Of a stretch of DNA of 64,000 nucleotides, positions 22,795-37,440 are shown in pieces (position 1 is the stretch's first letter; each line of letters opens with the position of its first letter). The notes below the pieces were generated by a model. The model was given only the letters and a program-made list of their open reading frames with translations. It ran no database searches and had not been told where the DNA came from. This stretch comes from Silene conica (lineage: Eukaryota; Streptophyta; Magnoliopsida; Caryophyllales; Caryophyllaceae): the NCBI GenBank assembly GCA_029255685.2, contig CM055312.2, forward strand, positions 25,638,203-25,702,202, given 5' to 3'. The position numbers and the translations under genes were made by a program.

Positions 22795-24788
22795 AGTATT
22801 TGCAGTATTATTGTTTTGTTTAGGAGAATTCTACACTGTAAAGAAGAAATTAAAACATAATAAGCATACCATCGTTTTGTAAATAGTCTAGCAAAAACAG
22901 TTTAATGCGAGGACTTTAGCATTTATATAATTGATATTCCTCAAGAACTATATAAACGATCCCAAGACTCAATTTCAGTAAATTGATAAGCCAACCTCTT
23001 GGCTAATTCTACATTTAGAATTCTTGGTCGACAAATTTCTGTAAATTCTATCTTTAGTCCACCATAACCACAGGATCGTACGAGGGTCATGATGTTGAGG
23101 TAAAATAAGTCAACAGCTACTACTTACCCAACGTAGAAGGGGTCATATGGAGAGTAAGGTCCTATATGCCTGGCGACGAAGAAGGGATTCATAGTAATTT
23201 GACTTATAAAAGACTAATCTCAATTTTAGGTTATAGAGGAAGATCTCATCATCTTTAATTTTAATTCATTTAAGTGAACAAATATCTAGCATGCAAGAAT
23301 GAATAAACTAAGGTGATGGCTTTAAGGGAAAAACGTGTGACATCTTTATGTCGACACAGACTAGCATACATACTATATGAGTCAATTTTCATGCAATTCA
23401 GGTGGTTTGGTTTAGGCGGAAAAATGATGCAAAACAAACATGTGAATGAAAAACAAAACGGAAATAAAGCAAGTCCTAGTGTGGCCTATCCTACCAAAAA
23501 GAACAAAAATACAACTTGGAATCCATTCAGCAATGGACCCTGGAAGCTTGTCTTGTCTTGATGTTCCTTCTTGGTGATGTAGTGGGAGTGAGCAATCCGA
23601 TCTCCGTCTTGGTCTTCTTATTTACATTTGAAGAATTACATAATAAAATCCTATTATTACATTCTAATTCCCAAAAACGTAAAAAAAATATTACACAAGG
23701 GAGATTCGAGATCTCAAAAATACATCACAAATTATGCTTCCTTCATTACGAAAACATAATTTACTAAGGCCACACTAAGTATTACAAAATACAACTGATT
23801 GCAAAATTGTAAATAAAACCATTCATTCATTCAACAATATAATATATAGAATGCATCATACTAATTAAATTAATCTTTCAAGACATAATTCCGTAATTAT
23901 GTAGAGTAATTTACCCAAACCACCATTTATTGATTTAAATTATGTGATAATTCCGTACTTATTCTCATAATTTAATCAAACAAACATATTCATATTATCG
24001 TATAATATGATTAATCCAACATTATTTTAAACCGTTTTAAAATAATTAGGTATCAAAATTAGTGAACTTTTTCACCCAAAAAAAAACACATTATCTTTAT
24101 AATGTAAAAATTAAAAACAGCCAAAAAGAATTTTAAAACAACCGAGACATAGAGTATACGATAAAAAACGTTGAATAAAAACGCAGCTAATCAAGGAAAC
24201 ACGTTGTTGACTAAGAACAACCTGTAACAATTTCTGACACTTTTAACAAAAGGCTGTAATTTTTTAAGAGAAAAACCTGCAAATAGAGAATAAAAACCGC
24301 TGCAAACGAAAATTGTCCTAAACAAAACGCTGTTTGACAGCCTATTCACGTTTTTTTTTTCTTTCTAAAAAAAACATCATGTACTTGAATAACTAATGTC
24401 GGGTTGCTAAATACGAGATTGATAACCTTCAAAATTCTAATCTTTATTAGATATTGTTGTAATCTTAATCATTCAAATTAACCTTTTAAGACGAATATCA
24501 AGATTATGGTGGGATCGATCCTTTAGCAAATTATGTAATTCAAGAACATGTGAGACGATTTCCTTTCACGTTTTAATTCAATCTTTATTAAATTTAAACA
24601 TCAACAAATTTGTTATTTTGTTATTTTAACTGTTTAAGACAACAACAAAAATAAATCAAAAAGGAAAGCGACGAACAGAAAAATTTGTCTCGGCTACAAA
24701 CATACACGGCTGTTTTTATTTTTTTTTTCTTTAAATTTTCTCAAAACGTTTATGAAAATCATACAAAAATAAAATTTGTAAGCCTTGG
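22795..24788 (-). other. Copia-1 5' leader, non-coding
   Basis: About 2 kb between PBS and gag ATG. It is AT-rich with no convincing coding sequence; frames at 23313 and 23516 (82-83 codons) lack recognisable motifs. Long leaders of this kind also occur in the gag-only Copia of this window (54444-56918). Confidence 0.7.
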
Positions 24789-24800
24789 GCTCTGATACCA
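24789..24800 (-). promoter_or_regulatory. Copia-1 primer-binding site
   Basis: On the minus strand TGGTATCAGAGC lies two bases (AG) after the LTR end TTTTCCCACA. It is an initiator tRNA-Met type PBS and sets the element's orientation. Confidence 0.92.
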
Positions 24801-24802
24801 CT

Positions 24803-27049
<2,247 letters not shown>

Positions 27050-27115
<66 letters not shown>
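27050..27115. repeat. (AT)n microsatellite, right tract
   Basis: About 65 bp of TA/AT repeat on the other side of the foldback element. It is probably the second half of one original tract. Confidence 0.97.
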
Positions 27116-27116
<1 letters not shown>

Positions 27117-27812
27117 CCTTAATTTTATAGTCTCATATTTTATTATTGATATAATGTTTTGAGAAATTTTTAATGTATTTATTAAATGATAATGTGTAGT
27201 GAATTTGTTGAAATTGATATTAACAACTTTATGTATGGCCATGGCGTGTTTAGTATAATTAAGTATAATATTTTTTATGAAGTCATCTAAAACAATATAT
27301 TTTTTATGTAGTTTGAGTACCAAAGAGGAACATATCGTATAATTTGTAATTTTAAATTTTTAATGAGAGAATATCACATGATTATCGATGTTGTTTTTAT
27401 CTATTGTACCCGACCCTAACAATACCCTTATTTAAATTATGTTTTATTTAATTAAACATTACATGATTATTAATCTTCTATTTAAGAGAAATTGAGTTAG
27501 AATATTTTAATTCTTAAATATTGTTATTATATTCATACTTAAAAAATATAATCATTTAACTAGGGTTAATACTACTTACTACTTTCATAATATCATTTTA
27601 ATAAATTGTAACTAAGAAAGATGTTATTTAAATGTCCAGTAAAAATGATCATTCAACTACAAATGTCATATGAGAATAATCGAATTACATTGCAATAACA
27701 AAAAAAATATATTTTTTTTAATGAAGAATTTAAAAAATCATGTGGTGAAAGAGAACATTAGAGAGTTTTTCTCTAGGCAAAGGGGGTGATACAGAAAAAT
27801 AATGAAAAAAAA

Positions 27813-27968
27813 TACATGAATGAGTAAACTCCGTACATGAATGAGTAAAATCCGTACATGAATGAGTAACTATGTTTATTATTCAGATCACGCAGAATGA
27901 TCATAATAGTAAAATATAAACATAAAAGAGTCTAAAATTCCCGTGATTTTCACGGGATACAAAACTAG
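27813..27968 (+). mobile_element. Helitron 3' terminus (family A)
   Basis: The hairpin CCCGTG-ATTTT-CACGGG (27940-27956) is followed by ATACAAAA and CTAG at 27965-27968, then a host T. This is the plant Helitron 3' signature (hairpin, then CTRR before T). A 21-bp unit TACATGAATGAGTAAACTCCG is repeated nearly three times at 27813-27870. The 5' TC end was not identified, so the start given is only the earliest supported part. Confidence 0.6.
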
Positions 27969-28006
27969 TTAGGCTACCAAAGGCTGACTTTTGAATTCAC
28001 GCGGTC

Positions 28007-28300
28007 GTGAACGATGAACTGCGTGCATATGTCCAAATCCAAGGAGTTGGAAATTCGCCGAAAATGTTCACGTTTATTGGATCTCGTTCGAGACTTGTAG
28101 GCCTGTCTCAGCAAAATTGTGCTCAAAAGGCTATCACGTATCTGAGAGCTCTCTACAGATTTGAGGTTCAAGATTTCAACTATTATGAAACACTGCGTCT
28201 TAAGCAAAACTATCACGCTTTGGAAGACAAATATGGGGCTCTTTTAAAAGAAACACTCTATGAAGCGGTTTCACATGTCTCTATTTCAAGTGATGAGTAA
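28007..28300 (+). CDS. Small unknown ORF, possibly a captured gene fragment
   Basis: A 97-residue frame, ATG to TAA, that I do not recognise. It has near-normal composition rather than the low complexity of surrounding spurious frames: a Gly/Ser segment (GVGNSPKMFTFIGSRSR), then two likely helices rich in Ala, Leu and Glu, ending in an acidic serine tail (SHVSISSDE). No signal peptide or membrane segment is apparent. It lies between two Helitron 3' ends (27968 and 28748). It may be an exon fragment carried by a Helitron, or the tail of a gene cut by one. A vague double-stranded-RNA-binding look in the middle is too weak to name. Confidence 0.35.
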   Translation: MNDELRAYVQIQGVGNSPKMFTFIGSRSRLVGLSQQNCAQKAITYLRALYRFEVQDFNYYETLRLKQNYHALEDKYGALLKETLYEAVSHVSISSDE

Positions 28301-28718
28301 TCGCAAAGGTTCTTTTAGTATAAATATATATAAATAAAATGTTTTTTTCCAGTTATGTAAGAGATGTACCATAAATAAATGACTTTGAAAAGTACAAAGT
28401 ATTATAGACTAATATACAAAAAATATATGAATAAAATGCTTTTTTTAACTATGAATTGTAATGATCTACAAATTTCAAACGCAAAAGCAACTTTAATTTG
28501 TTTCTTCTAATTCGAGTTGACAATACACTAAAGAATATAAATGTTTGGATGCCTAGATTAGCTCATTATTGAGTGAGTTATCATGTTCTTTAAAAATAAT
28601 TTTTTTTATTTTCTTTACATATAGTCACATTAATTTAATGACTTTGTTAATGTATTTTATTTATTAGCAATTCACCCAAAACCCATCTTAGCAGAACATA
28701 ACTGCAAAAGTTGGATAC

Positions 28719-28748
28719 CGCGTGCTACACACGCGCCGTTCCAACTAG
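28719..28748 (+). mobile_element. Helitron 3' terminus (family B)
   Basis: The hairpin CGCGTG-CTACA-CACGCG (28719-28735) is followed after 9 nt by CTAG (28745-28748) and T. The stem differs from the family A ends, so this is a different Helitron group. The 5' end was not found. Confidence 0.6.
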
Positions 28749-28803
28749 TCATTAAAAAAGGTGGACGTCAAATCGAGCAAAATGCAAGGGTGGATATTTT
28801 AAA

Positions 28804-29039
28804 ATGACAAATTCTTATTTCAGACCGTCACTTTTGGTATGAAATTCAGACGGACTTATTGTAGCCATTTTTACAATAAAATGTTACCATTTCTTGATAA
28901 AATGTTAACATCATTTTTTCAGGTAAGAATAACTAATTTGCGATATAACATTTTGTTATTAAATAGTTACATTTTATTAAAAAAAAATGATGACATTTTG
29001 GTCCGTCTGAAGTAAAACGGTTTGAAGCAAGAATTTCAG
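28804..29039. mobile_element. Short MITE with inverted ends
   Basis: The left end AAATTCTTATTTCAGACCGT...TTCAGACGGAC is matched on the other strand by the right end GAAATTCTTGCTTCAAACCGT...TTCAGACGGAC. AT-rich flanks (TTTTAAAA and TTTAAAAA) suggest a 7-9 bp duplication, but low complexity makes this uncertain. No ORF. Confidence 0.5.
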
Positions 29040-29929
29040 TTTAAAAATAGAAATAGCCCAGGGAAATAAAGTAGAGTTGTCCAAATGCGGGTTTGGGTCG
29101 GACATTGGCTGGGCCAAAAGGGAGAAATAGACCCTATAAGACTATAGTGGGTGGGCTGGGCCGGACTAATGGGCCACTTTTCCTTGCCCTTACCCGCCCA
29201 TCTACTAAATTCGGGCAACCCCGTGGGCTGCCGAGCTCATTTTTTTGTTTACTTCTGAGAATTTTTTAAGTAAGTAATTAACAACGCGATAGCAAAGCCG
29301 ATGTTGAATTAAGTTCTTAGTTCTTAACATCAATACACAAAATAGAAGGACAACCTACTAGGTCATCGTAATATTAAGTTCAAAATACAAACAAGAGTAA
29401 AAAGTCTAAAAACTAAGCACAAATTAAAGCTAGCTAGTGCAATACTGCAAACTGAAATCTAAATCTGAGCAACTTCTTGTTTGAGCAGCATGTGATCTGA
29501 GAAAATTTATTAAAGCAGCATGTTATCTGATCAACTTCTTGTTGTTTGATCCTTACTCTCAACTGTAGAATTTCGACTTGTACAAGAATCTTCTTATCGT
29601 CATTTACTCGCCACACCTGTACCAACATTGTATACGTACCAGTAGAGACTTGTACAAGAATTTGCTACCACAAGCATGAAATAAATCAAAAATTTGGAAT
29701 TTTACATAGTTGGATTAGTCATTTCATCATTCTCTTCTTCATCATGTTCATCCTCACCAGGAACATCATCCCCGCCATAACCAAAAAACGAAGAATGACT
29801 TGTAACCAATTAAGCCAACTTTGAATTGCTTGTTATAAAAAAAATGTAATCAAAACTAAGAGTGCTAAAACTAAATAACAGTAAAACTTAATGCAAATGA
29901 GATAAATATTACCGGGTAAAAATCCTTTT

Positions 29930-31890
29930 GCTCTTAACCAATTGACAAGCAAGGGCTTCAATAGTTCGTGATGAAAGAGAACTCCTCCACGGATTGATCA
30001 ATTTCTTACCCATGCTGAAGGCTAATTCCGATGGAACCGTAGTGACCGGGACAATTAAGATATCACGAGCTAAGTATGAGAGACAACGAAATCACTCAGA
30101 CTGTTGTTTCCAGTATGATAGAACATTCAAATCTTCATTAACATCCATATTTTTTTCCTCCAAATAAAGTTCAAGTTCTGACTTATCAGCATCAACCTTT
30201 CGCTTTTTACTTAAGTATGAGAGACAACGAAATCGCTCAGACTGTTGTTTCCAGTATGATAGAACATTCAAATCTTCATTAACAACCCTTTTTTTTCCTC
30301 CAAATAAAGTTCAAGTTCTGACTTATCAGCATCAACCTTTCGCTTTTTACTTAAAAAAACAGCATAGTCTCTCTCGTCCTCCATTCCCCTATTTACCCCG
30401 AGAACAGTATCATATTTAGTAGAGCTTCTAACCGGGCGCGAAGATTCCCCAATAGCATCATTGTACTCATCATATAGCCATTGTGTTTTTTATGGTCTCG
30501 ATTTTTTCTTTTGCATAATGTTCACCATACAACTTCGCATTACAATATTCAACCATTTCTAGCTTAAAACGAGGATCCAAAACAGCAGCACATGAAAGAA
30601 CCAGATTGTACTCAGACCAATACTTATTGAACTTTTCATGCATATCACTAACCATGCAAGACATGAAACTCGGAGGACTATTATAAACCTCGTCCAACTT
30701 CGTATGAATCTTCCACACTCCATGAATAAACATTCGCAGTAGGAGTATTTGACGCAGAAAATGAGTTAGTCACATCATAAAATACCTTCAAAACTTTTTG
30801 CAACTCATGCACTTTCTTCCACTCCTCAGAAGTAAGATTAAACACTTTGATATTCTTATCTTTACTCACAAAGTTATCCAATACGTCTCTATAGTAAAGG
30901 TAACGATCAAGCATTAAGTACGTAGAATTCCATCGAATACAAGTATCTCCTCGCAACTTTTTAGTAGTGGACAGGCCAAAAGTTGAGTGTGCAACCTCAT
31001 AAAATTTTTTCCTTTTAGGGATTGAATGATTCAAATGTTTAACAACACTTCTAACCTTGGCAACTACACTATCAATCAAGTTCAAACCAGCTTGGACAAC
31101 CAAATTAATAATGTGAGCAGAACATCGCATATGAAAGAAATCTTCATTACACAACAACACGTTCTTCCTCATAAAATGTGTTCTAAGAGAATTAATCATG
31201 AATTATTGTAGCTTGCATTATCAACGGTAAAACTAAACACCTTGTGAGCAATGTTCCATTAACCCATACACAAAGTAATCTCATCAGCAAGAGAAATGCC
31301 ATCAAATTGGGGGGGGGGGGGGGGTGGTTAAAGCACCAAACTTTATTACTCTTTTCTGTAACTTCCAATCGTTGTCAACCCAATGAGCAGTGATACACAT
31401 ATATTCATCATGGGTATGATCACTTCTCCAATTATCAGTAGTGAAACATATACGACCAGAGACTTTTTGCAATTCATCTTCAATTACTCTCCTCTCTTCA
31501 TTTTAATACCTCATTGCATCTCTTTTTAGTGTATGTCTACTTACATTTGTATATTGAGGGCACATTACAGACGTCATAAATCTAAACCCAACCTCCTCAC
31601 AAGTAGTAAAAGGATATGAACCAGCAACAACATAAACACATATAGCTTTACGAATCTCGTTTAAATTAGCATTTGGATTTAATAAGGACATAGAACGCAC
31701 ATCAGTGGTTGAAGGGGAACCAGCAATATAGAAATTTTTTTATGTTTTGATTAAATCGTAAAGGACATTTCTGTATGTGCCTATTAAGATCAGATGTACC
31801 GTTACCACTATTTGCATTGAAAACTTGCTTACAATAGATACAAGTTGCTCGGGCTTGACTTGCCGGCAATACCCCTCTGGTCATCTCCCT
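29930..31890 (-). pseudogene. hAT transposase (BED-finger, RICESLEEPER-like), decayed
   Basis: Minus-strand pieces in order. A BED zinc finger at about 31884-31740 (CIYCKQVFNANSGNGTSDLN..HIQKC). A mid-region at 31700-31503 (GFRFMTSVMCPQY). The catalytic-domain body at 31199-30733 (MRCSAHIINLVVQAGLNLI, RWNSTYLMLDRYLYYRDVL). A part at 30733-30470 (VLDPRFKLEMVEY). The hAT C-terminal dimerisation region at about 30090-29930 (VTTVPSELAFSMGKK, NPWRSSLSSRTIEALACQL). The protein would cut and paste hAT elements in the nucleus. Frameshifts, a 16-G run (31309-31324) and a tandem duplication break it. Terminal repeats were not found; GGGTCGG-rich sequence at about 29085-29220 and 32640 may be sub-terminal. 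Confidence 0.88.
30071..30351. repeat. Tandem duplication of about 140 bp in the hAT pseudogene
   Basis: Two adjacent copies, each beginning TAAGTATGAGAGACAACGAA and ending CGCTTTTTACT, differ at few positions. The duplication lies between the dimerisation region and the transposase body and lengthens the linker. Confidence 0.9.
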
Positions 31891-32479
31891 CCATGCATAC
31901 TTTTGACTTCAGCTTTCTGCCTTTATTATTGGTTGGAGCAGTGTTACCTTGAGGAGCATTTAACTAAACAGGTTTGGTTATTGTTCCATTATCCATAGTA
32001 GCACTGAGATAAAACAATGCAGTAATATAGTAAATACACCTATAAACCACATGATTTCGAAAGATGAGAATTATACTAGAAACAAAAGGGAAAATACTTC
32101 ACACGACAATTACATAATAAACAAATTTAATAATCTCACATTGAATAATTGGAATTCAGATCTAAAGTTGTTAAAAATCATAATAATGAGACTAAGAACT
32201 CAAATAAAATTAATCTAGACATTCAAGATTGATGTAATTGTAAAGGCTACTAAAAAACCTTGTGAACTATAAATCATACCTTAATTAGTTAATTTGCAGC
32301 CTTGAATTAACAAAATTTGCTTGCATAGACGAAGGATTTGCTTGTATACAAATATAATCAGTCAAGTACCTTCGAATTGAAGGAATATAGTTTCTGATAT
32401 TTTTGAATTGAATGAATCGATTAATGAAATCGAAATGTGAAAAGAGAAGTAAGGGAGATATAATATATGGAATATACAT

Positions 32480-33400
32480 AGAAAATTTGAGAAGGAGGAC
32501 GATGAGCCAAAATTAAAGGAGGAGAGGATTAAGAGAATTCTGGAAAATTGGCATCTAGGTAAAGTAATCCGTAATTACACTAATTAGGTATACATAAGAA
32601 AATGGAAGGTTATCACACTCATCATATTGGGTATTTTAGCGGGTCGGACGGGCTAGTAGTTCTTTGCATTGGGGTTGTTACCAAGAACTTTGTTTTTATA
32701 ATTCTTCTATTGCATTTAAAAGCGTGTTCTTATTTTTAAAAACCAAGTTTAAAATAAGAACCAAGTTCTTAACTATTGAAAATGAACAACCAATTAATAT
32801 AACTTTGTAAAATGTGAAAATCCATTTATCTATTTTATAATTTTTTTCAATCTAATAACTTTATATAAAATTTTTCTAACAAAAATTCTTAAAAATTGAA
32901 ATTGGCTTATTTTGATGGGGCATGGGAAGGAATAGTATTACTATTGCTCTTACTCTCCTCACTTTCAGAAATCGCACGTTAAACACCTCAAAACCCTAGA
33001 AAATTGATTGCAGTAATTGAAGACTCAAAAGCTCCAGATCGTGAGAAAATTCTTAGAAATTGTCGGTATTTCTTCTATCAAAGTTTCTGATAAGTTCAAT
33101 TTTGAGAGATGCAGTTGTTTTTTTATCCGCGGATCATTTGCATTGTTTATTTAAATGGTTGACTGTAAACTTTACACTAAATTTATAGATTTTGTGATAT
33201 GAATAGTGAATTTTATGCTTTTCGTAGCACTTAATTAATTGATAATGCTATTCGTCATTGGTTTGTTTGGATTTTGGTAACAATGTTGGCTTTGTAATTT
33301 TTGTGGATTATAAGATGATGAAGGTAATTTGTTCGTTTTAGCTGGATAATTGAAGCAATTTGAAGCAAGAACGTAAGGATCTAACTTTTTCGTCGAGAAC
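32480..33400 (+). promoter_or_regulatory. Upstream region and 5' UTR of prefoldin 1
   Basis: This lies between the hAT remnant and the PFD1 start codon. It is AT-rich to about 32930, then more mixed (CTCTTACTCTCCTCACTTTCAG), which may mark the transcription start area. A plausible 5' UTR intron runs from 33066 (GTATTT donor) to 33341 (TTTTAG acceptor). No firm TATA box could be assigned. No other gene is seen. Confidence 0.4.
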
Positions 33401-36400
33401 ATGGCAGATGAAGCAAGTAGAACTGTATGTTTCTTATTAGCTCTTATGTGCTGTTTGTTTTATTCATTTCAATTGTGCATTTGTTGCTTTTTAGCTGCTG
33501 GAATTTTTCATTGATGGTGTTTTAATGTGTTTGGTATTCTTTTATAATTTGGCCGAATTTTTCTGGTGTTGTGTTTGGAATCTGTTTTGTAGGCGTTTTT
33601 TGAAATTCAAGGGCGAATGATTGAGACTACAGCAAAACTTAAACAGGTTAAGCTCTCGCTAATTTTCTTTTTCCAGTGTTCATTTTCAAAAGTAGTTGAT
33701 ATTTGGCCGTTATGATAAATATTTGAGAGATATTGTTGATAGTGGAGGATATGCAGTAATTAGAAAAACAAATCACGGCATATTGTATCATAGTACACGA
33801 CTTCTATTCGGACCACTGGAGTGCTGCTGTGTAATGATTGAATAATAGTCCATTGAGCATATATGGAATTCATTCTTATACTATGGTCTTGGATTGTTAG
33901 GAAGTCGAAGTGGTGAGAAATTGAGGAGGGATGGGGTTAGTGTTGCTGAACAAAATGTTTTTTGTTGAAAGGGATATCTAACAATCACTGAGAAGCTTTC
34001 TATTTAATTGTATAAGCTAGTAAAAAAGAGCGAGTTCTTTTTGAGTGGGAATGCCGCACCTCTTTTGGTGATGTCACAATAGAGAAAGGGTGACATTTTG
34101 TCATAGACTTGCAATAGCAGCTACATACCCACATGAGATGTTTGTTGTTAGTTGGGTTTTTTCATTACTAGTGCTTAGCTACTACTCCCTCCCATTTACT
34201 GGATTCGTACCTCTTTCCTTTATCTAGATTCATACCAGTTCCAAAATGGCAGAAATAAATTTAGAAAATGACAAATTTACCCGCACAATATTACCAGCAC
34301 TCCCTTTACTCCCTGATTCTCTTCGTCACTCACAACCCCCCAAGTAAATTCCTCCTCCACCACCACCACCACTCTCCGGCCATCACACCCATCATCACCA
34401 CAACTCTTCCAGCGCCACGACCATCCTTGCAAATCGCTTCTAAGCTAGCATTTGCACCATCAGACCACCGATCACCACATCACCATCGACAACCACTTGG
34501 AGATAAACACTCACCACCACGGGAAGCACACAGGGCTGGAGAACACACCGACGGTGGCATATTTTGAAATCTACTTGTATATTTTTATAGATCTAGGATT
34601 TTATTTTGGCTTTGGGGAGCGATGAGAGTTGGATAAGGGCGAGGGACATGAAGTGCTCGCTACTGTTGCAAGTAGGTCGGCTATAGTGGAGGAGAAGCCG
34701 TTCTTCGATGAGAACAGTCAGCTGTCAACGGTTGTAGGGAAGGGAACAAGGGAAGAAAAGGAGTGATGAGGAGAGTGGTGGTGGCACTGCAGAAGAACAA
34801 GGGAAGTGAGAGTGGCGATGGAGGAATAAGGTGGTGTCTCTGGAGGTGAACAAGGGGATGAGCAAGGTAGGTGGCTGGTGGTTGGAGATGAGAGGAAGTG
34901 GCTGGTGGGAAATGAGGGTTATGGTGAGGGTAGGATGGGGAAGGATACCATTGGTCATTATAGTACTTCTTTAATATTGGCTCTATTTGCAAATGCTATA
35001 TTTCCAGTGAATGGGAGGGAGTAGTTACTATAACCTTCAGTTTTGTGGGGCAGTGAAGTGTGATGAGATCTGTGTTACCTGGACTCTTCTATACGGGCGT
35101 CTTGTCGTGTCTGACATGTGGTCGAGTGTCGGATACGGCTATTTTGTGCGATTTGTTCAATTTTTTGTTCAAAAGTAAATTGTCATGTCGGTATTGACAC
35201 GATAGGTGTCGGACACGCGACACGGAAGAGCTAAGAATCCAATTATCGGCGTAAGTCGACTTCATGTGCTTCTGCACCTTTTCTCTTGTGCTTTTAATTT
35301 TTAAAGCAATCAAGCTCAAAAAATTGTCAATTTTCTAATACTCATACTCCGTTAACTCACTAGCATGCTGGCAGCTTTTACATGATTTACTTTCTGGATT
35401 CTTTCATGGGCTCTACTCTGGTCATATCATATGTGGGTTGTGCAGTCCAATCTTTAGTTTAATAAAGCGCGCCGTGGATGAGGCACTAACCAAAATGACT
35501 CGGTGCGTTTTACTATTTTAGGCGCACCTTTAGGACAAGGCTCACCTAACAAGGCTAACTAGTAGTCCTAGTACGCACTTTCCATATCTCTTAGACACGG
35601 GTCACCATTTCTTTTCCCCATTATTCTTAACTTTACTCGTCATGTTAGCCTACTTGAAAACTCCTAAAAAGGCTATTGTTGGCCAAAGTTTTATTTGGAA
35701 ATGACAAATTTGTTATAAAAGATAGGGCGCCTCACGTCCAAAAGGCACGCGCTTAGCGTCTCGACCCTTAGCGCCTCCGTGTGCCTTACGCATTTTCAAA
35801 CTAAGAGTCCAATAAATTTTTGCAGGTGCAAAATCAGATCCATTCAAAGGAACTAGAAAAGAAGCGTGCGTACTTCACACTAGAGGAGTTGCGACCTTTG
35901 CCTGATGATACAAATACATACAAATCTATTGGTAAATTTAATAACAGCAAATGTGTTTCTATGTTTGTAGGCTTAGCGTCTCTGTGATTCTTTTGTCTAC
36001 ATTTTTTCTATGTTAAAAAACTCAGCTAATGGATTATTGATCCCCATGTTTTAGTTGTGTTAAGGGGGCGGTGGCAAAGCTTTTATTTTATTTTGTTAAC
36101 TTTATCTCGCTGCTATTTAACAAGTTAATTACTATTATATTTTTATTAGCAGTAGTAGCTGTACTATCAATTTCTTGCTTCCTGACATAGTTTACTTACA
36201 GATTTATATGTTCATGTTTTGCAGGCCGAACGTGAGTATACTATCTGGATACATTTACCTATTCGCTTCCTTACACCAATTTTGAACTTAGTGATCATGA
36301 ACTGCTGATGTTAATTTGGTATCCCTTCACGGTTATTTATCACAATATTCAGGTTTGTGCTGGAACCAAAGTCGGACTTGGTGAATGAACAGGCGCAAAA

Positions 36401-36743
36401 GTTCAAAGACAGTGAGAACGCACTTTCTTCTCTGCAGGTATATGCACGTTGTATGTTCCTAGTTGCATGTAATTGTGTGAAATACGGTTTTAAGATTCAG
36501 GGAATGATTTAATTTTAGTTTACATATTTGGTTCTTGTGAAGATCATATTCACATCTAGTTTAATGGAAGGTTATTTCGTCACTTTGCACTTACTGTAGA
36601 TTTCGAATTTGTTTTCTTTATTCCTGCAGACCTCCAAAGAGTACCTGGAGAAGCAGATAGGGGAAGTGGAGAACAACCTGAAGGAGCTACTGCAACAAGA
36701 TCCAGGTCTGGCCCGCCAAATCATGTCCCTTTCAGTGATGTAA
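33401..36743 (+). CDS. PFD1: Prefoldin subunit 1
   Basis: A host gene with six coding exons: 33401-33424, 33593-33646, 35826-35931, 36225-36231, 36353-36437 and 36630-36743. They total 390 nt (129 residues plus stop), the normal size for plant prefoldin 1. All introns obey GT-AG. The protein starts MADEASRT, continues AFFEIQGRMIETTAKLKQ, and carries the hallmarks FTLEELRPLPDDTNTYKSIG and FVLEPKSDL, then a C-terminal helix ending QDPGLARQIMSLSVM. It is a beta-type prefoldin subunit: two coiled-coil helices around a beta hairpin. It joins the cytosolic hexamer that hands actin and tubulin to the CCT chaperonin. Exon 4 is only 7 nt (GCCGAAC) and is needed to keep frame (Gly-Arg-Thr). The frame is intact and looks functional. 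Confidence 0.95.
34182..35024. mobile_element. Stowaway-like element in PFD1 intron 2
   Basis: The ends are CTACTCCCTCCCATTTACTGG and, on the other strand at the right end, CTACTCCCTCCCATTCACTGG, with TA at both borders. At about 840 bp it is long for a MITE. The interior is proline/histidine-coding-like on one strand (34268-34567), but no known motif was found there. The rest of this 2.2-kb intron holds GTGTCGG-rich sequence (35090-35230) and GCGCCT-rich sequence (35465-35790), probably other repeats. Confidence 0.7.
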
Positions 36744-37440
36744 AACTCACCAGGGAATAGTTCTCACATTGTTCTGATAATTACAGTGTTCTCTTAAACA
36801 ATGTTTTAAATTGTTCGAATTGATTTTAGGAGCTATTTCCATGTTTAGGTCAGAATCTGAAAGTATGAAACTATTTTCTTCCATTCGGTCATTTGTTCAT
36901 GTGTCATCGAAACCAAGCTGAACCTGCGGCCTTGCTTTGGTGAGGTTGAAGGTGGATAGATGGATGATTTTGGGCTTCGCTAGCATATTATCTTGTCCAG
37001 TCATTAGCTGGTAAGCATTTATTTGCTCTTAAATCCGGTCATCTTTCTTTTATGAATTCATCAACAGTCTCACCTGGAACAACCCTATTTACCAAGAAGT
37101 CTTAACAACCAGCATCCAAGGTGTTCTCCAAGATAACACCGGAAAAATCTCACTACTCATCATTTGGCAACAATATCAAATGGATCACCCCAACAAATAC
37201 GCCACACAAATGGATCACCACAACAAATATGCCACACAAGGTCAGTAACTGCATATAAGGTGCAAGTAATAATGGCTCAAACAAACTACTCAATCAATCT
37301 GCATCACACATCATTCTCCAAACTCCGAGAACCAGGATTCAAATCGCAGCCTCGATTTGACTATACTTCGCAACATGTAGCCCTATTAGATGCCCATTGC
37401 AACAAGTAGCCCTCCCTCGCCACCCGTAAGAGACTGCAGT
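36744..37440 (+). other. PFD1 3' UTR and flank
   Basis: Non-coding sequence after the stop codon. No clear poly(A) signal was pinned down. A near-repeat ATGGATCACC.CAACAAATA.GCCACACAA occurs twice at 37179-37241. No second gene was found before the LTR starting at 37441. Confidence 0.45.

Noticed and set aside
28007..28300. Double-stranded-RNA-binding domain
   Set aside because: There is a vague similarity in the middle of the ORF, but the diagnostic residues could not be matched.
29072..32680. hAT terminal repeats at TAGAGTTGTCCAAATGC and GCATTGGGGTTGTTA
   Set aside because: The ends match only loosely and no 8-bp duplication was found, so the element limits were left open.
34268..34567. 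99-codon ORF in PFD1 intron 2
   Set aside because: It lies inside a Stowaway-ended element, is His/Pro-rich and has no recognisable domain.
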